DNA from: CAZPWQ01 sp964590495
GTDB lineage: Bacteria; Bacteroidota; Rhodothermia; Balneolales; Balneolaceae
Length of the DNA stretch: 16,532 bases
Direction of reading: 5' to 3'
Assembly: GCA_964590495.1 (NCBI GenBank)
Contig: CAZPWQ010000078.1
Coordinates: forward strand, 1 to 16,532
This document shows, one piece after another, positions 6,994-13,192 of this stretch. The position numbers and the translations under genes are program-made. Every line of letters begins with the position of its first letter. Positions within the stretch are counted from its first letter, which is position 1. The notes beneath the pieces are model-generated. The model was not told the origin of the DNA, made no database searches, and saw nothing but the letters and a program-made list of their open reading frames with translations.

Positions 6994-8502
6994 ATGAGTT
7001 TAAAACCAGGTAAAACGGAATTTTTCTCATCAAAACTCGGTCTTATTCTCAGTGTGCTCGGAATTGCAGTGGGCACAGGCAATATCTGGCGTTTTCCCCG
7101 GATAGCGGCTCAAAATGGTGGAGATGAAGGGGCGGGAGCTTTCCTGATTGCCTGGGTAACCTGTCTTTTTCTTTTTTCCATTCCGCTGATTATTGCCGAG
7201 TATGGGATCGGCCGGCACGGACGAAAAGGAGTAATCGGTTCGTTTATCAAGCTCGTTGGCAAGAAGTATGCATGGATGGGATCATTCATAGGTTTTGTTG
7301 CTACTGCCATTATGTTTTACTACAGTGTAGTTGCGGGTTGGTGCCTGTTTTATTTTATTGAGGCCGTCAGTTCAGAACTTCCCGCCAATCTGCAGCAGGC
7401 CGAATCGGTCTGGTATGGGTTTCAGGACTCTGCATGGCCATCAATTTTTCACGCCCTTATGATCGGCGGGGGAGGGTTTATTGTGATAAAAGGCATCTCT
7501 TCTATTGAGCGTATCAACAAGATCCTGATCCCATCACTTCTGTTAGTTGTTGTAATTGCATTAATACGTGCGGTAACACTACCGGGTAGTTTCCAGGGAA
7601 TCGAATATCTTTTTACTCCTGACTGGTCGACAATGTGGGAACCGACTCTCTGGATCGAAGCCCTGACACAAAACGCCTGGGATACGGGAGCCGCATGGGG
7701 ATTAATCCTGACATATGCAGCTTATATGCGTACGCGGGATGACATCACTCTCAGTGCTTTTCAGACGGGAATTGGAAATAATATTGTTTCACTGCTTGCG
7801 GCTATAACCATCTTTTCTACTGTATTCGGGACACTGGGGAGTACGACGGGAAATGGTGAGATTCTAAGTATTATGCAGGAATCCGGACCTGCGGGAACGG
7901 GACTTACATTTATGTGGATGCCTCAGCTCTTCAACGAAATGGCCGGGGGACAAATTTTTGCTATTCTATTCTTTTTGGGATTAACCTTTGCTGCATTCAG
8001 CTCGCTCATTTCTATGATTGAATTAGCCAGCAGAGTACTTGTTGACTTGGGTATATCCAGGTCACAAGCTACGATAGCGATTTGTATCACCGGCTTCCTT
8101 TTTGGATTGCCTTCAGCTATTTCAACTGATTTTTTAGTAAATCAGGATGCTGTATGGGGGATAGGATTATTGGTCTCCGGTGCCTTTATGGCTTTTGCCA
8201 TTATAAAGTTTAACCCTTCCAAATTCCGTTCTGAACTTGTTAATGTTGAAGAACGAACCTATACCCTGGGCAAATGGTGGGAAGTGGTAATAAAATATGT
8301 AGTTCCGATAGAGGTTGTTTCACTCCTGATATGGTGGATATATCAAAGTGCTTCTGTGGAAGCCTGGTATAATCCTATCAGCACATTTTCGCTGGCAACC
8401 GTATTGATACAATGGGCTCTTGCTATGGGACTCTTTTACCTGTACAACAATAAACTGGCAGATAAAACTGTACCTGAAGCGAAAATGGAAGTGGAAGTGT
8501 AA
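6994..8502 (+). CDS. Neurotransmitter:sodium symporter (NSS) family transporter
   Basis: This 502-aa inner-membrane protein of the LeuT-fold NSS family probably takes up an amino acid or related compound with Na+. The TM1 signature A-V-G-T-G-N-I-W-R-F-P-R lies at about 25-36, including Asn30 (LeuT Asn27 equivalent, Na1 site). By hand alignment to LeuT, TM6 carries Gln226 and Asp230, with Asp at the position of LeuT Thr254. TM7 carries Asn262 and Ser266, with Ser where LeuT has Glu290. The Asp may supply the negative charge that chloride provides in animal relatives. About 11-12 hydrophobic segments fit the family. I chose the ATG at 6994; an in-frame TTG at 6976 would add six residues and neither has a good ribosome-binding site. 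The gene stands alone and converges with the PH-domain gene 27 bp downstream. The substrate is unknown. Confidence 0.95.
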   Translation: MSLKPGKTEFFSSKLGLILSVLGIAVGTGNIWRFPRIAAQNGGDEGAGAFLIAWVTCLFLFSIPLIIAEYGIGRHGRKGVIGSFIKLVGKKYAWMGSFIGFVATAIMFYYSVVAGWCLFYFIEAVSSELPANLQQAESVWYGFQDSAWPSIFHALMIGGGGFIVIKGISSIERINKILIPSLLLVVVIALIRAVTLPGSFQGIEYLFTPDWSTMWEPTLWIEALTQNAWDTGAAWGLILTYAAYMRTRDDITLSAFQTGIGNNIVSLLAAITIFSTVFGTLGSTTGNGEILSIMQESGPAGTGLTFMWMPQLFNEMAGGQIFAILFFLGLTFAAFSSLISMIELASRVLVDLGISRSQATIAICITGFLFGLPSAISTDFLVNQDAVWGIGLLVSGAFMAFAIIKFNPSKFRSELVNVEERTYTLGKWWEVVIKYVVPIEVVSLLIWWIYQSASVEAWYNPISTFSLATVLIQWALAMGLFYLYNNKLADKTVPEAKMEVEV

Positions 8503-8529
8503 AGTTAAGGATCAATGCGTTTTTTACCA

Positions 8530-9072
8530 CTAGCGAACTCTTGTAGATTGCATGGATTGTTTGATTTCATTCAATGAATCGCGAATGTCCGTCAGCAGTG
8601 TTATCGTGATCTTATCAACTTCTTCAGGTCCGGCATATTTATTTTCCGTTACGTTATCACGCTGTTCAAGTACGGCATTTCTGAAATCGGATGCATCAAC
8701 AATGCCGATTAGCGTCAGATCACTTTGTCCCGCACCTGTATTGCCTGCAGTTTCTACCTTTAGGATACTGAGCCCGAAATATTTCAACAGCGGACCTTCT
8801 TTAAAAGTGAGGTCCTGGATTTTGTCGAGGGGAATTGTTCTCTCCACATGAAAAATAATACCTTTTTCGAACCGCAGGGTCCTTGTAGTTAACTCTGCAC
8901 TTAACCGGTCGAAGTACTTCCGGATAAAGTAAGGGGCTCCCAGCAAAAAGAATGGTATTAGCAGAATACCGAAAATAGTTACAGCAAGGATCAACGAACC
9001 ATAGATGAGGAGGTATTTTTTAATTTTAGGATTAAAAGATGCTGTGCGTAATACCTGAACTTTATTTTTCAT
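8530..9072 (-). CDS. Bacterial PH-domain (YdbS-like, DUF304) membrane protein
   Basis: This 180-aa protein resembles the YdbS-like bPH2 family. A hydrophobic hairpin at about 19-50 anchors it to the membrane. A PH-like domain follows, with the typical run L-T-T-R-T-L-R-F-E-K-G-I at about 61-72. The I-P-L-D-K-I-Q-D-L motif then lies at about 80-88, followed by G-P-L-L-K-Y-F-G-L and V-E-T-A-G at about 93-110. A polar helical tail (about 140-180) is probably cytoplasmic. The family function is not well defined; members are often paired or tandem, but this one is single and converges with the NSS gene. Its ATG at 9072 has no clear Shine-Dalgarno sequence. Confidence 0.88.
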   Translation of the reverse strand: MKNKVQVLRTASFNPKIKKYLLIYGSLILAVTIFGILLIPFFLLGAPYFIRKYFDRLSAELTTRTLRFEKGIIFHVERTIPLDKIQDLTFKEGPLLKYFGLSILKVETAGNTGAGQSDLTLIGIVDASDFRNAVLEQRDNVTENKYAGPEEVDKITITLLTDIRDSLNEIKQSMQSTRVR

Positions 9073-9200
9073 AATAGGATGTTTACTGATGATTTCTCCT
9101 GTTGAAGTACAATATAAAAAAAGAGGAAGGTTTTAAAACTATACTCCATTGGTTGGCTGGAGTTGATCTTTAGATCAATGGGACAGTTCTTCTATCCGAA

Positions 9201-9250
9201 CTATTAAACAAAGTTATACGGAGGAGCACGAAGGAGCATGGAGAAAAACC
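9201..9250 (-). repeat. Dispersed repeat, copy 1 (pairs with 16406-16454)
   Basis: Read on the minus strand, this 50-nt segment aligns with the minus strand of 16406-16454 with one single-base gap and 35 identities. Both begin GGTTTT, share TCCT and TAACTTTGT blocks and end ATAG. Similar phrases built from CTCTGTG/TCCGTG and TAACTTTGTG are familiar in intergenic DNA of many bacteria, which is from memory. Confidence 0.65.
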
Positions 9251-9361
9251 AAAGAACAAAAGAAGTATTGGAAGGGAGAGCGACCTTCAATAGAGCTTAT
9301 GGAGGTTACTTTGAAGAAAAGGGCCGGAGGGTAGTCTTTAAAGGCAACAAGCCCTGTCGAA

Positions 9362-9394
9362 CCCGTCGGACCGCAAAGTCAGCGGTCTGACGGG
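9362..9394. repeat. REP-like palindrome (13-bp stem) downstream of msrB
   Basis: The arms 9362-9374 and 9382-9394 pair over 13 positions, with a single G-T wobble, around the loop AAAGTCA. The element begins 17 bp past the msrB stop codon on the transcribed side. It has no T-tract on either strand, so it resembles a REP-type palindromic element that may protect the msrB mRNA 3' end rather than a standard terminator. Confidence 0.75.
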
Positions 9395-9410
9395 AAAGTG
9401 GGCTAAGGTT

Positions 9411-10001
9411 TTAACCCGGTTCTTTTACCGTAAGGGTTTCCTCATCTACTTCGGCAAGGTCCATTTCCACAAATTCGAGGGCCTGCGAATTCATGCAGTA
9501 GCGCAATCCCGTCGGTTCCGGACCATCTTCAAAAACATGTCCCAGGTGGGATTCACATCGCGAGCATACTGTTTCGGTTCGTGTCATAAACATGCTGTTA
9601 TCTTCCCGTTCGCCAACAGCTGATTCTTTTACAGGTTCCCAAAAACTGGGCCACCCGGTACCGGATTTGAATTTTGTTTCAGAAGAGAAAAGTGGTTGTC
9701 CACAGGCTCTGCAGTAATAAATGCCCTCTTTTTTATTGTCCCAGTATTCATTGACATAAGGTAACTCCGTACCGCCTTTTCGCAGAATTCTGTATTCGGC
9801 GGATGTCAGAATTTCTTTCCATTCATCTTCTGTTCTGGTAATTTTATCTGTTTCCATAGTATCTGAAACTTGAGTTGAAGAGATGACATCATTCGTTATA
9901 TGTTGAGCTGTAACATTCGCGTTATCCGTATCCTGAAATGCAATAAATCCCGCCGTTACAGCCGCTGCCAGGAGAGTAAAAAACAGGAAGTATCGTTTCA
10001 T
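9411..10001 (-). CDS. msrB: Exported methionine-R-sulfoxide reductase MsrB
   Basis: MsrB reduces the R epimer of protein methionine sulfoxide. This 196-aa version is longer than the usual 130-150 aa because of an N-terminal hydrophobic signal or anchor (about 4-22) and a Thr/Asp-rich linker (about 23-58). The catalytic domain then runs from about 59 to 183. The zinc-binding pairs are C-R-A-C (97-100) and C-S-R-C (146-149). G-T-G-W-P-S-F lies at 114-120 and H-L-G-H-V-F at 152-157, and the catalytic Cys169 is in R-Y-C-M-N-S. There is no lipobox Cys, so it is either a cleaved periplasmic protein or a membrane-anchored one. It probably repairs envelope proteins, but the electron donor is not visible nearby. 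No MsrA is fused or adjacent. Confidence 0.96.
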   Translation of the reverse strand: MKRYFLFFTLLAAAVTAGFIAFQDTDNANVTAQHITNDVISSTQVSDTMETDKITRTEDEWKEILTSAEYRILRKGGTELPYVNEYWDNKKEGIYYCRACGQPLFSSETKFKSGTGWPSFWEPVKESAVGEREDNSMFMTRTETVCSRCESHLGHVFEDGPEPTGLRYCMNSQALEFVEMDLAEVDEETLTVKEPG

Positions 10002-10141
10002 AGCATTGAGACTCTGGTTATATAACTTTTACGTAACGTTTAAAAAATAAATTCCATTCAATTAATAATTTAAAGATAAAACCCGGAATAAGATAATCCC
10101 AGATAAAGAATATGCGTTCTTATAAAGGTGCAATCTCATGC

Positions 10142-10178
10142 AAAAACCCTCCAAGGGTTCCAAACCCTTGGAGGGTTT
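10142..10178 (-). terminator. Perfect 16-bp stem-loop with minus-strand T-tract
   Basis: The arms 10144-10159 and 10163-10178 are perfectly complementary around a 3-nt loop (CCA). On the minus strand the stem is followed by a T5 run, so it could terminate transcripts of the PagL-like gene. The near-perfect symmetry and GGGTTT ends also fit a REP-type repeat recruited as a terminator. Confidence 0.6.
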
Positions 10179-10227
10179 AGTTTCTACAACTTACCTACCC
10201 AATATTGATTAATAACCATCCACATTG

Positions 10228-10264
10228 AGACCTGACAGGTTTTGGAAACCTGTCAGGTCTTTTA
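10228..10264 (+). terminator. Perfect 15-bp stem-loop followed by TTTT on the plus strand
   Basis: The arms 10228-10242 and 10246-10260 are perfectly complementary with a TGG loop, and a short T run (10260-10263) follows on the plus strand. No plus-strand gene lies upstream, so a REP-like repeat is at least as likely as a terminator. I recall closely similar palindromes as common in Bacteroidota intergenic DNA. Confidence 0.5.
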
Positions 10265-10304
10265 ATCTATCAACCAATCCACGGATACTTCTCCCAATTC
10301 ACCA

Positions 10305-10955
10305 TTACAAGTTAAATGTTATCGATGTGTAAAGAAGACTTGAATCAATGCCGGGATTTACTTCTCCCAAATCCCCGTTGGATAGATGTAAATATTTATA
10401 CCCTAACGAGAGATTGGTATTGCCTGCTATAACAAATTCCAAACCTGTACCCAGACTTAAGGTAAAGTTCCTTTTTTCGCCCCGGCTATCAGGGAATGGC
10501 TCTTCAAGAAACATAAGGCCCACCGAGGTATTTAGAAAAGGCTGGATTTTTCTATTGGCAAAGAAATTAGTCTGCAGTCCAACAGGCGTAATACCGAATC
10601 CGGATAGGGAGGTTCGTTGGCGGTCAATATTAAATTCAGGATAGGTATAGCGTGCATAAAGATGAAATCCGGTAAGGTATTCTATTGTGGTATTATGGAT
10701 TTTCAGAAATTTTCTTTTCAGACTGAAGCCCAATGTGCCCAGTGTAGCATCTGTTGTCTTACCCCAGAGAGTAACAGAATTGAATGAGTATCCACCCCAT
10801 AAAGAAATCTCATAAAGGGGCGTATCGTCACTCTTTGAGAGAAAGTAAATTTCAGGAGGTTGTTTAATGGTATCGGTGCTATCACGGGCTGTAACCGCTA
10901 ACGACGGCTCACTACAGAGCAATATGCACGCAGAAATAAATAATATCGTCTTCAA
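10305..10955 (-). CDS. PagL-like acyloxyacyl hydrolase / lipid A deacylase candidate (outer membrane)
   Basis: This 216-aa protein has a signal peptide (about 1-20, ending S-L-A) and then a beta-barrel pattern of alternating aromatic and polar strands ending in Phe-x-Leu, as in outer-membrane proteins. The C-terminal Y-K-Y-L-H-L-S-N-G-D-L and N-P-G-I-D segments match the PagL lipid A 3-O-deacylase signature. His190 and Ser192 fall in the H-x-S-N arrangement. Asp204, 14 residues after the His, occupies the place of the catalytic Glu in Pseudomonas PagL. The predicted activity is removal of an ester-linked acyl chain from lipid A in the outer membrane. The gene starts 32 bp after the stop codon of the CDF transporter gene on the same strand, suggesting an operon. 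Function rests on the motif and has not been confirmed by alignment. Confidence 0.8.
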   Translation of the reverse strand: MKTILFISACILLCSEPSLAVTARDSTDTIKQPPEIYFLSKSDDTPLYEISLWGGYSFNSVTLWGKTTDATLGTLGFSLKRKFLKIHNTTIEYLTGFHLYARYTYPEFNIDRQRTSLSGFGITPVGLQTNFFANRKIQPFLNTSVGLMFLEEPFPDSRGEKRNFTLSLGTGLEFVIAGNTNLSLGYKYLHLSNGDLGEVNPGIDSSLLYTSITFNL

Positions 10956-10987
10956 CTTCTTTGCTGTACTAATGAATGGTTAAAATA

Positions 10988-11911
10988 TTAAATGGCATTT
11001 TTAGAAGCTTTTATGTTTTCTGCTTCAATAAATACCCGTTTTACACGCTGATATTTAGTCTTAATCGATTTGTTTATAGACTCTATTGTATCCTCAATGT
11101 TTCCGGCATTAAGCTCATTATTAAAATCGACACTGATATTCACAAGAATATAATCTGGTCCCATATGAAGTGTGAGCAACTCATTTACCGATTTAATTCC
11201 ATTACTTTTAATAGTCAGTGTGCGGATTCCTTCGATTATTTCCTTTTCGGCACTTTCCCCGATCAGCAAACCCTTGGTTTCATAAGCAAGCCAGGCGGCT
11301 GTCACGCCCAAAATGAGCCCGATTAGAATTGAAGCGATACCGTCAAAAATGAGAATTCCGGTCCATTGTCCCGCAGCAATGCCTAAAAAAGCAATTACCA
11401 GCCCCAGCATGGCGGCTGAATCTTCAAATAGGACTACAAAGATAGTCGGGTTTTTCTCTTTACGTATAGCCTCGAAATAACCCTGTTCTCCTTTTGTTTT
11501 TCTGAACTCCTTCCATGCAAAATACCAGGCAAAACCTTCAAATATCATTGCCAGTCCCAGCACAATATAGTTAATTGTGGGATTTTCTACAGGGTGTGGT
11601 TCAATAATACTGTGGATGCCTTCATATAAAGATATACCGGCTCCAACGGCGAAAATCATAATGGCTACAACAAAACTCCAGAAATAGATCTCTTTACCAT
11701 GGCCGAATGGAAAATCCTTATCGGGAGGTTGATTTGACTTCTTTATCCCAAGCAATAACAGCAGTTGATTTCCTGAATCAACCAGCGAATGAATGCCCTC
11801 GGAGAGCATGGCCGAACTGCCTGTAGCAAATGAAGCAAAAAATTTAGTAACAGATATCAGAAAATTGCCGATCAGTGCGGCATAAATTACTTTTTTGGAT
11901 GATGCGGCCAT
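10988..11911 (-). CDS. Cation diffusion facilitator (CDF) family metal transporter
   Basis: This 307-aa inner-membrane protein of the CDF (ZnT/SLC30) family exports divalent metal such as Zn2+ in exchange for protons. TM2 carries the metal-site motif H41-S-L-V-D45. F-G-H-G-K-E at 69-74 is the typical post-TM2 loop. TM5 has E-D-S-A-A at 163-167 instead of the classical D-x-x-x-D, and F-D-G-I-A-S lies at 189-194. The E-D-S-A-A form and overall pattern recall the SLC30A9-like branch rather than CzcD/FieF. The C-terminal cytoplasmic domain (about 213-300) has the usual ferredoxin-like appearance. It is the probable first gene of a pair with the PagL-like gene. The metal specificity and regulator are not apparent, and no ArsR/MerR-type gene is nearby. 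Confidence 0.94.
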   Translation of the reverse strand: MAASSKKVIYAALIGNFLISVTKFFASFATGSSAMLSEGIHSLVDSGNQLLLLLGIKKSNQPPDKDFPFGHGKEIYFWSFVVAIMIFAVGAGISLYEGIHSIIEPHPVENPTINYIVLGLAMIFEGFAWYFAWKEFRKTKGEQGYFEAIRKEKNPTIFVVLFEDSAAMLGLVIAFLGIAAGQWTGILIFDGIASILIGLILGVTAAWLAYETKGLLIGESAEKEIIEGIRTLTIKSNGIKSVNELLTLHMGPDYILVNISVDFNNELNAGNIEDTIESINKSIKTKYQRVKRVFIEAENIKASKNAI

Positions 11912-12315
11912 CTTGAATTTAACAGGTTAGAAGTATTATTAAACAATAGAATATAAAATACTGGAATTAAAGAGCCATGTTTGGTTACGGTTATACCTGA
12001 AAATTTATTATCTGCTTTTGGCTTTATCCGGGAACAAACTTCCGGGTTTTTAGTACTTATAAAATCTTTTCCTGCTGAATGTGAATGTACACCGATAGAA
12101 CGAGTTAAATATCTAACGTTGGCGGTTGGTTGCGTTAAAAACAAAAGCGATTTCACATCAGCGCCTTTTTAGATAACATTTAACTGTTTAAATGGAAAAA
12201 TTGTTATTATCCTATAGAAAGAAAATATAGATGTTGATAGATTCCTTTATATCTACAGAGGCCGGGTTCGACATTTTTCATCATAAACAAATCAGGCGAA
12301 CATCAATTTATAGCC
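11912..12315. other. Divergent intergenic region with one terminator-like hairpin
   Basis: This 404-bp gap separates the CDF gene (minus) and the DUF6933 gene (plus), so it should hold promoters for both. The only structure I see is the hairpin plus T5 at 12028-12051. Open frames of 63 codons (plus) and 89 codons (minus) cross it but have no coding character and are left out. Confidence 0.5.
12028..12051 (+). terminator. Weak orphan terminator-like hairpin
   Basis: CCGGGAA (12028-12034) can pair with TTCCGG (12040-12045) with one bulged G around a CAAAC loop, and T5 follows at 12047-12051. It reads on the plus strand but no plus-strand gene lies upstream. It may end a short non-coding transcript or be chance. 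Confidence 0.3.
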
Positions 12316-12846
12316 ATGGAATTGATTAGGTGTACAAAAAAGCTCCGAAAAGAGATGGGACTAAAGCCGGACGATCTTCATACCGGCGAAGGTTCTGTGG
12401 TAAAGCTCGGTGGATGGCATGCCAACCTGATTTATATTAACAGGCGTAAATGTGTTCTGTTCACCAATGATAAAACGTTACTCAATTTCCTGGTACCTGA
12501 CCTTTCCCGCAGTGAAATTCGTGAATTAAGTGATCAGTTTCGAAATAATCTTTATAAACTATTGCAGGAAGAGGGGGTGGATGACATGTTACAAAACCGG
12601 ATAATGGAAGATTACCAACAAATCAGTTATGGCAAAACCACCAGCCGGTCGGTTCTGGGCTCCATGACAGATCTTGCTTACCATTATACCTTTCATACTG
12701 AGATTGGGGGCGGTCTGAAGCAATGCGACATGCGAACAATAATAAAAGCAATGAACCGCATGCCAATGAGTGCAATTTCCTATAACTCTCCTATTGTAGA
12801 ATTCAGCGAACTCTATGCTATCGACGGTTCAAAGTTATCGCCCTGA
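12316..12846 (+). CDS. DUF6933 domain protein
   Basis: This 176-aa soluble protein resembles DUF6933. The N-terminal I-R-C-T-K-K-L segment (about 4-10) is followed by W-H-A-N-L-I-Y-I (34-41). R-R-K-C-V-L-F-T-N-D-K-T-L then covers about 43-55, and this string is the characteristic family pattern. The rest is mostly alpha-helical, with no signal peptide, TM segment or catalytic motif that I recognise. The family has no known function. The gene stands alone between the CDF and GT2 genes and is not obviously in an operon. The ATG at 12316 gives a protein starting directly at the domain, and no Shine-Dalgarno sequence is evident. The family assignment is from memory of the sequence pattern. Confidence 0.8.
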   Translation: MELIRCTKKLRKEMGLKPDDLHTGEGSVVKLGGWHANLIYINRRKCVLFTNDKTLLNFLVPDLSRSEIRELSDQFRNNLYKLLQEEGVDDMLQNRIMEDYQQISYGKTTSRSVLGSMTDLAYHYTFHTEIGGGLKQCDMRTIIKAMNRMPMSAISYNSPIVEFSELYAIDGSKLSP

Positions 12847-13192
12847 TCTTTGGCCTTAGAGAGGAATAATGTAGCAGGGGTAGATGGATCTATGCGTTGG
12901 GTTGGGCAGATACCTAAAAAAGATCTCCATCGTCATCCCGACTGGAAGTCCGCGGTTTTGCGGACTGTAATGGAGGGATCTCATCCGGTTCGAATTGGCA
13001 GTCCATATAATGATAGCTTATTTAGTTGACCTTGCTAAAAACTGCAGCTGTTATTCACATTCATTGCCACTACCACCCGGCAATTGGGTTTGGTCAATGG
13101 GAATTCCCCAACAATTCCGGTATAAGCATGAGCATCGGTACATGTTTGGAGGAATCTTTTTTGTATCGTGTGATGACAATAAGATAGCCGGT
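12847..13192. other. Convergent intergenic region with a composite palindrome
   Basis: This 346-bp gap lies between the convergent DUF6933 and GT2 genes. It contains the composite palindrome at 12916-12983. The remainder (12984-13192) shows no structure I can name. A 79-codon plus-strand open frame starting at 12995 lacks features of a real gene and overlaps the GT2 3' end. Confidence 0.5.
12916..12983 (-). terminator. Composite palindrome with T6 on the minus strand, downstream of the GT2 gene
   Basis: An inner perfect 7-bp stem (12947-12953 with 12960-12966, loop GGTTTT) lies within outer arms AGATCTCCAT (12921-12930) and ATGGA-GG-GATCT (12970-12982). The outer pairing has a 2-nt bulge. 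On the minus strand the last arm is followed by T6, so the element can terminate GT2 transcripts. The GTCATCCCGAC and GGAGGGATCT phrases resemble a widespread class of intergenic repeats, from memory. Confidence 0.55.

Larger units (their letters stand above)
9073..9410. other. Intergenic region with two repeat elements
   Basis: This 338-bp gap lies between the PH-domain gene and msrB, both on the minus strand. It contains a 50-nt sequence (9201-9250) that has a diverged counterpart at 16406-16454, and a 13-bp-stem palindrome (9362-9394) just beyond the msrB stop codon. No gene is convincing: the short open frame starting at 9238 arises from the repeat. Confidence 0.6.
10002..10304. other. 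Intergenic region with two perfect palindromes
   Basis: This 303-bp gap lies between msrB and the PagL-like gene, both on the minus strand, and contains two unrelated perfect stem-loops (10144-10178 and 10228-10260). The remainder is AT-rich and should include the msrB promoter, which I could not place. There is no ORF of note. Confidence 0.6.

Noticed and set aside
9238..9390. 50-codon ORF with a GGAG sequence just upstream of its ATG
   Set aside because: The ATG and the apparent ribosome-binding site are part of the dispersed repeat at 9201-9250, and the 3' end lies in the palindrome at 9362-9394, so the frame is probably accidental.
10976..11326. 116-codon plus-strand frame
   Set aside because: It is antisense to the well-supported CDF gene and shows no domain signature.
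12104..12117. GTTAAAT-ATCTAAC resembling integron attC core sites
   Set aside because: The consensus is short and degenerate, the order and spacing are not those of an attC site, and no integrase or cassette array is present.
11887..12172. Two open frames in the CDF/DUF6933 gap, 89 codons minus and 63 codons plus
   Set aside because: Neither product has a recognisable pattern, and they overlap each other, a hairpin or the start of the CDF gene.
12987..12996. GGTTCGAATT, resembling a tRNA T-loop
   Set aside because: The flanks do not form a T-stem and no acceptor, D or anticodon arms can be found.
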